Of a stretch of 11,903 nt of DNA, positions 5,382 to 11,903 are shown piece by piece (the stretch's first letter is position 1; each line of letters begins with the position of its first letter). A model generated the notes under the pieces. That model was not told where the DNA came from and searched no databases. It was given only the letters and a program-made list of their open reading frames with translations. The translations under genes and the position numbers were made by a program. Source of the stretch: Leptolyngbyaceae cyanobacterium M65_K2018_010 (GTDB taxonomy: Bacteria > Cyanobacteriota > Cyanobacteriia > Phormidesmidales > Phormidesmidaceae); assembly GCA_015295885.1 (NCBI GenBank), contig DVEE01000367.1, positions 1 through 11,903 on the forward strand, written 5' to 3'.

Positions 5382-6920
5382 TTAGTAACCGTAGTCCCAA
5401 CGGGCCCAGTAACCACGGACATCGATATGGGTGAATACCGACGAACTAGCTAGCCCGCCCCGGTTCCCCCACCAGGTATTGAGCCGAGCGTAGACATCAA
5501 AACAGCTGACCCCAGGGACGACAAAATCCACGGCATCGCCGGAGAGATGGCGCGAGAACTGGGCCCCGCCCACGGCGGCATTAGTGGCCGGATCACGATA
5601 CCAGGAATTGATTCGGATGGGCTTGTCACCGTACATTTTGCGAATTTCTTCCATCACTCGGGCGACTTTGAGAATGCCGTAGACGACCCCGGAATTGGCC
5701 GGGCGACGGTAGGCACCGGTGGCGCGGTTCACATGCAGGGCTTCTCCCCAGGTAAAATTCCCCCGTTGACCGTACTGATTGGTGGGATAGATGGGATCGT
5801 TGGAGTAGTAGGTGCCAGAAAATCCAGGGAAGGTCAGGGCAATGCCCCGATCGCTAGGGTTGGTCGGTTGAGATGGATTCTGATCGTTGGGATTATTGCC
5901 AATTTGGGTGCCTTCAATTTCAATATCAGGCACGTAGGCATACCAGGTGGTTAGATTCTTCGGGCCTAAAAAGGCTCCCTGCAACGCCACTTTGACATGG
6001 TTTTGTTCCGGTTGAGCAAAGGAATTGAGTAAGAATACTGTTCCTTTTTTAACCAGCACCTTATCGGAACTGGGGAGCTGACTTGATTGCACTGGTTGGG
6101 TTTTGAAGACCGTATCACCTGTAACTCGTAGAATTTGCCGCTTGCCTTCGATTTTTGTGTCGGGTTTATAGACAAACCAAAGTCTTTTTTCATCGGGCCC
6201 GAGTACGGCATCGGCCAATTCAATCTCGGCGTGCTCCCCGGCGGCGGGCTTATTGTTAATCAACTTAAACTGGGTGCCATTTTTAACAAAAACCTTCTGA
6301 GCCTCGCTCAGTTGGGAGGATAATTTAGGTTCTTGCTTAAACAGGGTGTCACTGATTACCGTCAGAGTGATGTTGGTGATCAGCTCTACGTCGGGGGAAT
6401 ACACAAACCAGGACTTGGTTTTCCTGTCTCCTAGGGTGGGCTCTAGCAGCTCAACCTGCCAATGATTATTGCCAACATCCACGTAGTACTGAATGTCAAA
6501 CAGGCTGCCATTGGTGACTAAAACCTTTTCCGCATCGGTGAGCTGGTTGGAAAGCTTAGGCTGCAGCTTAAAGTAAGTGGTGGATTTCACCCGCAACTGG
6601 GCTCCGGTATGGGTACTGCCCTCTCCCGGCTCTTCAGGGGTAGAACCCTCTCCGTTGCCGCTGCCCGATTCTCCCTCGGAGGGGGGGACCACCGCACCAC
6701 CGTCGCTGCCGGCCTGCTCAGGCTCTGGTCCTCCAGCCCCGACGGAGACAGTCATGGCCAGGGGGGAATCGGATCGAGTAAACCACTGGCGCATGCCTTC
6801 GACGTTTAACACCTGTTCCTTCGGATTAGTCGTCGATGGCCGTTTCGAGATCTTGGAAATCCATTGATTCCCTTGCATCAGGTAGATAGCTTCGTCGGTT
6901 TCCTTCACCCAGGTACCCAT
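5382..6920 (-). CDS. M15A-type peptidase with three N-terminal repeats
   Basis: The protein has 512 residues from the ATG at 6920, chosen because GAGGAA lies five bases upstream (6926-6931). A start at 6968 would add 16 residues without a ribosome binding site. The C-terminus (about 384-512) is a peptidase M15A/M15_3 domain, the family of D-Ala-D-Ala-type peptidoglycan peptidases, with the zinc-ligand pattern H458-x-x-G-x-A-x-D465 and H498 in FTHIDV. Upstream are three repeats of about 72 residues (110-180, 187-259, 264-337). Each begins with a T-x-FK-x-QP-like strand, continues with S-QL-x-x-x-x-KV-V-x-x-G, and ends with LG-x4-W-x-x-Y-x-PD; they resemble SH3-like wall-binding modules. A Gly/Glu/Ser-rich linker lies at about 63-107. 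No signal peptide or membrane segment is visible, which is odd for a wall enzyme. Fold and metal ligands are clear; the substrate is inferred. Confidence 0.9.
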   Translation of the reverse strand: MGTWVKETDEAIYLMQGNQWISKISKRPSTTNPKEQVLNVEGMRQWFTRSDSPLAMTVSVGAGGPEPEQAGSDGGAVVPPSEGESGSGNGEGSTPEEPGEGSTHTGAQLRVKSTTYFKLQPKLSNQLTDAEKVLVTNGSLFDIQYYVDVGNNHWQVELLEPTLGDRKTKSWFVYSPDVELITNITLTVISDTLFKQEPKLSSQLSEAQKVFVKNGTQFKLINNKPAAGEHAEIELADAVLGPDEKRLWFVYKPDTKIEGKRQILRVTGDTVFKTQPVQSSQLPSSDKVLVKKGTVFLLNSFAQPEQNHVKVALQGAFLGPKNLTTWYAYVPDIEIEGTQIGNNPNDQNPSQPTNPSDRGIALTFPGFSGTYYSNDPIYPTNQYGQRGNFTWGEALHVNRATGAYRRPANSGVVYGILKVARVMEEIRKMYGDKPIRINSWYRDPATNAAVGGAQFSRHLSGDAVDFVVPGVSCFDVYARLNTWWGNRGGLASSSVFTHIDVRGYWARWDYGY

Positions 6921-6925
6921 GATTG

Positions 6926-6931
6926 TTCCTC
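6926..6931 (-). promoter_or_regulatory. Ribosome binding site fixing the M15A start
   Basis: Read leftwards, GAGGAA is followed by five bases and ATG at 6920. This favours the 512-residue product over the longer frame that opens at 6968. Confidence 0.7.
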
Positions 6932-7081
6932 GTCTAAACCGTGCAGCGGCTGTAATCCAGCCAGACAATGGCCTGTAATGAATATTAGGATCGAATAGTG
7001 GATGTGGCGCAAATTCCTGGTAGAAAGTCTAGATCGCTTGGCCCTGGGGTGGCTGATGGGGAGACCGTCGTGGTCGGACCG

Positions 7082-7099
7082 GGACCGGTAGGACCGGTA
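7082..7099. repeat. Two tandem copies of GGACCGGTA
   Basis: GGACCGGTA occurs at 7082-7090 and 7091-7099, and a partial copy GGACCGG precedes it at 7076-7082. GACC (7063-7066) and GGTC (7072-7075) form a small inverted repeat just upstream. The cluster lies 71 bp before the gene at 7170 and could be part of its control region. Confidence 0.5.
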
Positions 7100-7169
7100 G
7101 GGTAGAAAACTCGTAGTGGTGGCCAGGGCTGAGGTAAGCTGACCCAGTAAGCTGACAGGAGACGGTACT

Positions 7170-7469
7170 GTGTCTGAGTATGTTCTGGCCTTAGGCGATG
7201 TGGTTAAGCTGAAGCAGCCCTACCGACCTAGCGAGTGGGCCGCCGGGCTAGCAGCCGATTGGCCGGGGTTTGAGTTTGGCATTGTGGCGGAGTTGGGCGA
7301 GGGCGATCGCCTTAGCCTATTTTTGTATGACCGCTCTGGACAACTCTTGATCACCCCATCCCTGGCTCCTCAGACCCTGATGCTGCCCACCTACTTTGAA
7401 TGCCACCTGGATGATCTGGTACGTTACCAAACCGTAGCGGAATCCGGTTACTTTCTGGATGGGATTTAA
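7170..7469 (+). CDS. Small hypothetical protein, 99 residues
   Basis: The start is GTG with AGGAGA seven bases upstream (7157-7162), a good match. The acidic product begins MSEYVLALGDVVKLKQPYRPSEW and continues with FGIVAELGEGDRLSLFLYDRSGQ, an alternation suggesting a small beta-barrel, perhaps SH3-like (ALGDVVKLKQPY near the start, then a short strand pair). It has no signal peptide or membrane segment. I do not recognise a named family, though it looks like a conserved cyanobacterial hypothetical. It ends 12 bp from the stop codon of the convergent rhomboid gene, so the two transcripts probably overlap. Function unknown. Confidence 0.75.
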   Translation: MSEYVLALGDVVKLKQPYRPSEWAAGLAADWPGFEFGIVAELGEGDRLSLFLYDRSGQLLITPSLAPQTLMLPTYFECHLDDLVRYQTVAESGYFLDGI

Positions 7470-7481
7470 GTTGTTGAGATC

Positions 7482-8168
7482 CTAACGGGCCTGGGGCTCG
7501 CGATATACTCCGTAGGCTGCAAAAACTCCTAGTAAGAGGCCAAATAAATGGCCCCACCAGGCCACCATGGGTTGGGTTGGAAAGATGCCCCAAACAAAGT
7601 AGCTGTAGTTAATCAGCACAAATACCGAAATTAGCAGGGGCAGAAATCGCCGTTCTAACCAGCCAATCGCCAGCAGATAGCCAAACAGAGCATACACGAC
7701 GCCGCTGAGGCCGTGGACGCTATTGGGGCCTAGCAGCCAGGCCGCCAGGCCACCGCCCAGCCAACCAATCAGTAGGGTAAGCCAATAGTCGCGGCGACTT
7801 TTGGCCAAAATGAACCAGCTAAAAATGGTAAACCCAATGCTATTGCCAATTAAGTGGGCAAAATCACCGTGGGAAAAAGCCGATAGGAAGATGCCCGGGA
7901 TACCCTCCAGGCTACGGGGATGTATGGGTAGGTTCCACTGGCCGCCAAAAAACAGCTGGTCGATGAGTTCCTGGGTCCAGGGAATGGCCAATAATCCCAA
8001 GGGCAAAAAGAAATTGGCTCGCCAGGTAGCCCACCAACTGGGCTGGTTTGCCCCTTTAGTCGGAGAGCGGTGCGAGGTGGACTGGATGGGCGGTGGGGTT
8101 GCTGCAGCCTGAATTTGGGCCTCGAGTTGCTCGAGTTTCGCTTGCAGTTCGGAGTCGTCGCATGCCAT
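7482..8168 (-). CDS. Rhomboid-family intramembrane serine protease
   Basis: This 228-residue protein has the rhomboid catalytic residues in order. FSHGDFAHLIGNS gives H105 and N109 in the second membrane segment, the GLSG motif gives nucleophile S155, and WWGHLFG gives H207 in the last segment. Rhomboids cut transmembrane substrates inside the lipid bilayer. Six hydrophobic segments fit the basic bacterial six-helix core (about 52-64, 103-121, 128-146, 152-170, 174-194, 203-220). The N-terminus is unusual: a short acidic coiled-coil-like helix (SELQAKLEQLEAQIQ, residues 6-20) and a proline/serine linker come before the first membrane segment and are probably cytosolic. The start ATG at 8168 has no strong ribosome binding site. 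Substrates are unknown; the neighbours give no clue. Confidence 0.93.
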   Translation of the reverse strand: MACDDSELQAKLEQLEAQIQAAATPPPIQSTSHRSPTKGANQPSWWATWRANFFLPLGLLAIPWTQELIDQLFFGGQWNLPIHPRSLEGIPGIFLSAFSHGDFAHLIGNSIGFTIFSWFILAKSRRDYWLTLLIGWLGGGLAAWLLGPNSVHGLSGVVYALFGYLLAIGWLERRFLPLLISVFVLINYSYFVWGIFPTQPMVAWWGHLFGLLLGVFAAYGVYREPQAR

Positions 8169-8207
8169 GGGTTTAGGAAGGCTGAAACTAATGCCAGCCT
8201 AACGCTT

Positions 8208-8227
8208 CCTGGCCGCGACTGGCCAGG
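8208..8227. repeat. Hairpin in the leader of the rhomboid gene
   Basis: CCTGGCC (8208-8214) and GGCCAGG (8221-8227) form a perfect seven-pair stem around the loop GCGACT, between the beta-sandwich gene and the rhomboid gene. No T run follows in either direction. It could be an attenuating or stabilising structure, or chance. Confidence 0.3.
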
Positions 8228-8298
8228 GCCAGAGGCTAGCCGTGGAGCTACCCCCAGGACGGGGTGATCTGGCTTCAAGGCTCAGAGGCTGTGGCTCC

Positions 8299-8862
8299 CT
8301 AACGGGAGACGAGGGGTTGAGGGGGGTTCAAGCGGTAGCTGGAGGTATTGGCCTCTTCCATTTGAGCGGGAATGGACAGGGAACTAGGCCGCAGGGACAG
8401 GGCCAGATCCAGCTCAGAAAAGGCTAACCGCTGGTGAGACTGCTGAACCTGCACTCTGCCCAAGGTAGATCCATGACATTGGTTGGGAATGGTACAGGTG
8501 GCGGTGAGGTGGTACTCACCGGGGTCGAGGTCAAAGAAGCAGTAGTGGCCATCTCCTCCGGTGTAGGTCTGATCAAGCCGGTCGACCTGCAGCCAGTGAT
8601 GGCGCTCGAAGGTATCCAGGATGATCTGGGCAGTCTTTAAACTATCGAGGGTCACCGGACGATTACCCAAGAGATGGTCGTAGCGACGGGCCAGGTCAGG
8701 TCGCTCAGCGATATGGGCTTGAATCAACGTCATCAATCGCTGGGTAAAGAGAGGCGGGGCCTGGGTAATCCGCACCAGCACCTGGGGCAGGCCGTCGCCG
8801 GTAGCGGCATTGGTAACTGTGCCTGCGATCGCAACGCGCTGTCCGATCGATGGGAATGCCAT
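8299..8862 (-). CDS. Carboxypeptidase-regulatory-like beta-sandwich protein with helical insert
   Basis: The 187-residue product begins with QRVAIAGTVTNAATGDGLPQVLVRI (residues 8-32) and closes the fold with TGGDGHYCFFDLDPGEYHLTATC (about 101-123). This is the pattern of carboxypeptidase regulatory-like (transthyretin-like) domains, where a beta-sandwich is followed by a characteristic G-x-Y-x-F-x-x-L-x-P-G-x-Y. Between the two halves lies an alpha-helical insert of about 60 residues (RLMTLIQAHIAERPDLARRYDHLL onward) not found in the minimal domain. There is no signal peptide, so it is probably cytoplasmic or secreted by another route. AGGAG (8873-8877) lies ten bases before the ATG at 8862. 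Similar domains occur in proteins accompanying phage-tail-like injection systems, but no such genes are in this window, so that role is speculation. It is the first gene ahead of the rhomboid, 130 bp apart. Confidence 0.8.
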   Translation of the reverse strand: MAFPSIGQRVAIAGTVTNAATGDGLPQVLVRITQAPPLFTQRLMTLIQAHIAERPDLARRYDHLLGNRPVTLDSLKTAQIILDTFERHHWLQVDRLDQTYTGGDGHYCFFDLDPGEYHLTATCTIPNQCHGSTLGRVQVQQSHQRLAFSELDLALSLRPSSLSIPAQMEEANTSSYRLNPPQPLVSR

Positions 8863-9131
8863 AACTCATGCTCTCCTTAGGGCAGTGTGAGGACTAAAAC
8901 CACGCCTGGCGACGGTTCAGGTCGCTGCGGGGTAGCGGGGGGGCGGTATGGACGGAACAAAGTCAATCTGCTGTGGCCAGGTTGCCTGCTCAACTTCCAG
9001 GGTGAGGTTCAATGAAGCTTGAATGAAAGGGGGTGAAAGATACCGGGGTGAATAAAAAAGCTTAAAAAATGCAATGATTTCCTGACCAGAGTTCTGTGAT
9101 GGGTTCAGGATTTAGGCCCACCCTAGGAAAT

Positions 9132-9160
9132 TTTACCTAGGCTTAAACTAGGTCTATACT
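9132..9160 (+). promoter_or_regulatory. Candidate sigma-70 promoter without an obvious gene
   Basis: TTTACC (9132-9137), a spacer of 17 and TATACT (9155-9160) give a -35/-10 pair with four and five matches to consensus. Transcription would start near 9167 and run towards the 3' end of the small secreted-protein gene on the opposite strand. A palindrome, TTGAAGGGGCCTTCAA (9180-9195), lies just downstream and could end a very short transcript. Confidence 0.4.
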
Positions 9161-9179
9161 ACTGTGAATTGCAGAGGCG

Positions 9180-9195
9180 TTGAAGGGGCCTTCAA
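9180..9195. terminator. Palindrome TTGAAGGGGCCTTCAA, possible terminator
   Basis: A perfect six-pair stem with loop GGGC lies 24 bp beyond the stop codon of the leftward gene at 9219. The T content after it is weak on the plus strand (TTAAGTTT) and absent on the minus strand. It may mark the end of the ilvD unit or of a rightward short RNA. Confidence 0.35.
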
Positions 9196-9218
9196 TTAAG
9201 TTTGCATCGGGGAGTGTA

Positions 9219-9470
9219 TTACTCTACCGGATGGGTGACTTGCCGTTGTAATTGATAGCGGTAAAGGGCAACCGGTTGCGGGTTTGCCCTGGGCACCAGA
9301 TCGGCCTGGGCGGTTCCTAAGGGCAGCTTGGCCGGCCACTGGGGAAACCGCTCCAGCCCTTTGCCCAGGCTGTTGGCTTGGGCTTCGCCGCTGCAGAACA
9401 GCCACACCAGGAGCAACAGGGCCAGCCAAAACAGACGACGACGGATAAGCAGCCGCAGCGATCGAGGCAT
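9219..9470 (-). CDS. Small secreted protein downstream of ilvD
   Basis: An 83-residue product with a classical Sec signal: a basic start (MPRSLRLLIRRR), a hydrophobic core (LFWLALLLLVWLF) and a likely cut after AQA at residue 32, leaving about 51 residues. The mature part is proline- and leucine-rich with no motif I recognise; it has no cysteine, so no lipobox or disulfide is evident. The start at 9470 lies 13 bp beyond the stop of ilvD, so the two are probably co-transcribed. No clear ribosome binding site is seen, and translation may depend on coupling. Function unknown; export to the periplasm or lumen is inferred from the signal. Confidence 0.75.
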   Translation of the reverse strand: MPRSLRLLIRRRLFWLALLLLVWLFCSGEAQANSLGKGLERFPQWPAKLPLGTAQADLVPRANPQPVALYRYQLQRQVTHPVE

Positions 9471-9483
9471 AGGATCAATGGGG

Positions 9484-11169
9484 TTAGAACAAATCCAGGT
9501 CGGTCACCGCACCACGGCTACTCGAGGATACCAGTTTGGCGTACTTAGCCAGCACCCCCCGTCGGTAGCGGGGCGGCGGCGGCGTCCAGGCGGCCCGGCG
9601 CTGGGTCAGTTCTGACTCGTCGACATTGAGTTGGAGCAGATTGCGATCGGCGTCAATGGTGATGGAGTCTCCCTCTTGCACCAGGGCAATGGTGCCGCCC
9701 ACCGCTGCTTCCGGGGCCACATGCCCCACCACCATGCCATAGGTGCCGCCGGAGAAGCGACCATCGGTGATCAACCCCACCGCATCCCCTAGCCCAGCCC
9801 CGATGATGGCGGAGGTTGGTGCCAGCATTTCCCGCATCCCCGGTCCCCCCTTGGGGCCTTCGTAGCGAATCACAATTACGTCGCCGGGATTGATGGTTTT
9901 GGCGAGAATGGCGGTGAGACAGTCCTCCTCTGACTCAAACACTCGGGCTGGGCCGGTAATCCGCCGGTTTTTCACACCGCTCAGTTTGGCCACGGCGCCT
10001 TCGCTGGCCAGATTGCCCTTGAGAATGCCCAAGTGCCCGATCGCATACATGGGGTCACGGAAGGGACGAATCACCGCCTGATCTGGGCGGGGGTCGGCCG
10101 GAATATCCGCCAGCACCTGCTCAATGGTTTGCCCGGTCACAGTCAGGGCATCGCCATGGAGGAGCCCCTGGTTGAGCAACATTTTCATTACCTGGGGAAT
10201 GCCACCGGCCCGATGCAGGTCAATGGCGACGTAGCGACCGGAGGGTTTCAGGTCGCAGAGGACCGGCACCCGCTGGCGAATGGTCTCAAAGTCATCGAGG
10301 CTGAGATCCACGCCCCGAGCATGGGCGATCGCCAGCAGGTGCAGCACCGCGTTAGTGGATCCACCCACGGCCATAATTACGGTAATGGCGTTTTCAAAGG
10401 CTTTGCGGGTCAAAATTTGGCTGGGCAAAATTTGGTTGCGAATCGCATTCACCAACACCTGGGCCGATTTTTCGGCACTGTCTGCCTTTTCCCCATCTTC
10501 GGCGGCCATGGTGGAGGAATACATCAGGCTCATTCCCATCGCCTCAAAGGCAGAGGACATGGTGTTAGCGGTGTACATACCGCCGCAAGACCCTGCCCCA
10601 GGGCAGGCATGGCGCTCAACCGCCAGCAGCCGATCGGCTCCGATCTTGCCAGCACTGTATTCTCCCACCGCCTCAAAGGCACTGACCACAGTCAAGTCTT
10701 CCCCTTGGTAATGTCCTGGCTTAATGGTGCCGCCATAGACAAAAATGGCCGGAATGTTCATCCGGGCCATGGCAATCATGGCTCCTGGCATATTCTTATC
10801 GCAGCCGCCAATGGCCAAGACCCCATCCATGCTCTGACCATTGCATACGGTTTCTATGGAATCGGCGATCACATCCCGGGATACCAGGGAGTACTTCATC
10901 CCCTCGGTGCCCATGGAAATGCCATCACTGATGGTAATCGTGCCAAACAGCTGGGGCATGCCCCCGGCGGCTCTGACCCCCGCTTCGGCTCGGCGGGCTA
11001 GAGCATCCAACCCCATGTTGCAGGGGGTAATGGTGCTAAAGCCATTGGCGATACCCACAATCGGTTTGGTAAAGTCATTGTCGCCAAAGCCTACGGCCCG
11101 TAACATTGCCCGGTTTGGTGTCCGCTGCACACCTTGGGTCACTACCTGACTTCTGCGGTTGTCGGCCAT
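9484..11169 (-). CDS. ilvD: Dihydroxy-acid dehydratase
   Basis: IlvD dehydrates 2,3-dihydroxy-isovalerate and 2,3-dihydroxy-methylvalerate to the 2-oxo acids that become valine and isoleucine (and leucine and pantothenate), using an iron-sulfur cluster and magnesium. The protein is 561 residues from the ATG at 11169, the usual family length. Family landmarks are in place: ITPCNMG (C50), GGCDKNMPG (C123) and CPGAGSCGGMYTANTM (C195 as third cluster ligand), then GGSTNAVLHLLAIA and the C-terminal GRFSGGTYGMVVGHVAPEA. The in-frame TTG at 11175 is less likely, because GAGGA (11176-11180) is six bases from the ATG but touches the TTG. It leads a probable two-gene unit with the small secreted protein and is divergent from the pentapeptide-repeat gene, with control signals in the 11170-11275 gap. 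The identification is firm. Confidence 0.98.
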   Translation of the reverse strand: MADNRRSQVVTQGVQRTPNRAMLRAVGFGDNDFTKPIVGIANGFSTITPCNMGLDALARRAEAGVRAAGGMPQLFGTITISDGISMGTEGMKYSLVSRDVIADSIETVCNGQSMDGVLAIGGCDKNMPGAMIAMARMNIPAIFVYGGTIKPGHYQGEDLTVVSAFEAVGEYSAGKIGADRLLAVERHACPGAGSCGGMYTANTMSSAFEAMGMSLMYSSTMAAEDGEKADSAEKSAQVLVNAIRNQILPSQILTRKAFENAITVIMAVGGSTNAVLHLLAIAHARGVDLSLDDFETIRQRVPVLCDLKPSGRYVAIDLHRAGGIPQVMKMLLNQGLLHGDALTVTGQTIEQVLADIPADPRPDQAVIRPFRDPMYAIGHLGILKGNLASEGAVAKLSGVKNRRITGPARVFESEEDCLTAILAKTINPGDVIVIRYEGPKGGPGMREMLAPTSAIIGAGLGDAVGLITDGRFSGGTYGMVVGHVAPEAAVGGTIALVQEGDSITIDADRNLLQLNVDESELTQRRAAWTPPPPRYRRGVLAKYAKLVSSSSRGAVTDLDLF

Positions 11170-11175
11170 GCTCAA

Positions 11176-11180
11176 TCCTC
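11176..11180 (-). promoter_or_regulatory. Ribosome binding site fixing the ilvD start
   Basis: Read leftwards, GAGGA is followed by six bases and ATG at 11169. It abuts the alternative TTG at 11175 and so favours the ATG. Confidence 0.65.
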
Positions 11181-11275
11181 AGGGTTCAAGATCGCTATAT
11201 TTACGTATTCCACAGAGTTAGATTTTCCCTCAAAATTAGAGGAGTTATGGCTGTTCTGCTAGATTTATTTGGCTT

Positions 11276-11903
11276 TTGTCCTCCCTCGACCCCGGCAACC
11301 CCTCTTTGGTCTCCCCCTCCTTTGCTTCTCAATTCCTTGAACCTGGCCAGGTCCTCACGGCCGATGCCCTGTTAGAGCGCTACGCCCAGGGCGAACGAGA
11401 CTTTCGCGGCATCCAATTGGTGGGGGCCGATTTAACCGACCAGGATTTGCGGGGAGCTAATTTTCGCCAGGCCACGCTGCAAAAAACGAATTTGGCCGGG
11501 GCTAACCTGACCGGCGCGAACTTTCGAGAGGCCAATCTGGTCCAGGCCAACCTGCACCGGGCGGTCTTGGCCCTGGCTAACCTGATCGGGGCCGATCTGA
11601 CCGAGGCCTACCTGGCCGGGGCTAATTTAACCGAGGCCGGCATGCGCAATGTCACCCTGGTGCGAGCGGATTTAAGCCAGGCTATTCTGCGGGAGGCAAA
11701 TCTCAATGAAGCCAACCTGAGCCATGCCAACCTGACCCGCGCAGACCTGGGTAAGACCGACATGCTTGAGGCCATCGCGGTGGAGGCAAACTTAAGCCGC
11801 GCCAGCCTGAGCAAAGCCATGATGGTGCGCGCCAATTTGAACGGCAGCAACCTGAACCGGGCCGATCTCTACCCTCTTGCACTGGGCGTCAACCAGCTTC
11901 GGG
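11276..11903 (+). CDS. Pentapeptide-repeat protein, cut by right edge
   Basis: The frame is open to the window end and encodes about 33 tandem A(D/N)LXX pentapeptides from 11399 onward (GADLT, GANFR, GANLT, EANLV and so on), which fold as a right-handed beta-helix. The stretch before the repeats, TADALLERYAQGER (residues 28-41), is a typical cyanobacterial capping helix. The start is unresolved. The repeat frame opens at 11240 with no ATG or GTG; I use the TTG at 11276, and another TTG lies at 11306. The best ribosome binding site and ATG (AGAGGAG, ATG at 11247) are in another frame, which stops at 11375. Either a rare start codon is used or a one-base shift separates the two. No function can be assigned from the repeats, which occur in many unrelated proteins. 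Confidence 0.85.
   Translation, partial: MSSLDPGNPSLVSPSFASQFLEPGQVLTADALLERYAQGERDFRGIQLVGADLTDQDLRGANFRQATLQKTNLAGANLTGANFREANLVQANLHRAVLALANLIGADLTEAYLAGANLTEAGMRNVTLVRADLSQAILREANLNEANLSHANLTRADLGKTDMLEAIAVEANLSRASLSKAMMVRANLNGSNLNRADLYPLALGVNQLR

Larger units (their letters stand above)
8863..9218. other. Intergenic stretch with a rightward promoter candidate
   Basis: No protein gene is supported in these 356 bases. The left end holds the leader of the beta-sandwich gene. The middle (about 9050-9170) is AT-rich. It carries three CTAGG copies (9123, 9137, 9148) and a rightward promoter candidate with an inverted repeat after it. Nothing on the plus strand to the right is a credible gene, so a short or antisense RNA is possible. 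Confidence 0.4.

Noticed and set aside
5133..5385. Overlapping open frames on both strands in the GC-rich gap
   Set aside because: Low-complexity Gly/Pro/Arg products of GC-rich DNA; no ribosome binding site.
10033..11001. 322-codon open frame opposite ilvD
   Set aside because: ilvD is certain on the other strand; the long antisense frame follows from its codon bias.
11176..11184. TCCTCAGGG near the ilvD start as another array site
   Set aside because: Single imperfect copy without a 12-bp partner, and it is explained by the ilvD ribosome binding site.
11608..11850. 80-codon minus frame opposite the pentapeptide repeats
   Set aside because: Repetitive antisense image of the pentapeptide array.

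Overview
The window looks like a chromosomal segment from a cyanobacterium. Four exact HIP1 octamers (GCGATCGC, at 2450, 7313, 8825 and 10325) are scattered through it, and most genes belong to families typical of cyanobacteria: an MlaE-type permease, a pentapeptide-repeat protein, an M15A peptidase, a rhomboid, and small conserved-looking hypotheticals. No rRNA, tRNA, CRISPR array, complete insertion sequence or phage structural module is visible.

Layout, left to right. At 288-1175 (+) is an MlaE/YrbE-family lipid ABC transporter permease without its ATPase or substrate-binding partner in the window. About 1.27 kb without a convincing protein gene follows (1176-2444). Inside it lie an array of palindromic sites on a 12-bp lattice (2010-2066), an extended -10 promoter directly behind the array (2069-2077), and a small-RNA candidate ending in a clean intrinsic terminator (about 2190-2285), which I think is a Yfr2/Cyano-1-type RNA. 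From 2445 to 6920 all genes are on the minus strand: a 195-residue helix-turn-helix protein whose own promoter region (3038-3106) carries a second copy of the same array; a membrane-anchored phospholipase D-like protein with an EF-hand; a 93-residue protein whose C-terminal domain resembles that of the HTH protein; and a three-repeat M15A peptidase.

The right half holds a 99-residue hypothetical (+, 7170-7469), tail to tail with a rhomboid protease (-, 7482-8168), then a carboxypeptidase-regulatory-like beta-sandwich protein (-, 8299-8862). A 356-bp gap with a possible promoter follows. A two-gene minus-strand unit comes next: ilvD (dihydroxy-acid dehydratase) followed 13 bp later by a small secreted protein. 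Divergent from ilvD, a pentapeptide-repeat gene runs off the right edge; its best ribosome binding site plus ATG is in a different frame from the repeats.

The most interesting signal is regulatory. The nine-base palindrome TCCTNAGGA recurs in two places about 1 kb apart, each time with site centres exactly 12 bp, or a multiple of 12 bp, apart. One array overlaps the ribosome binding site and promoter of the HTH gene, and the other sits on the promoter in front of the small-RNA candidate. The simplest reading is a self-regulating DNA-binding protein that also controls a nearby small RNA. This is inferred from sequence only.
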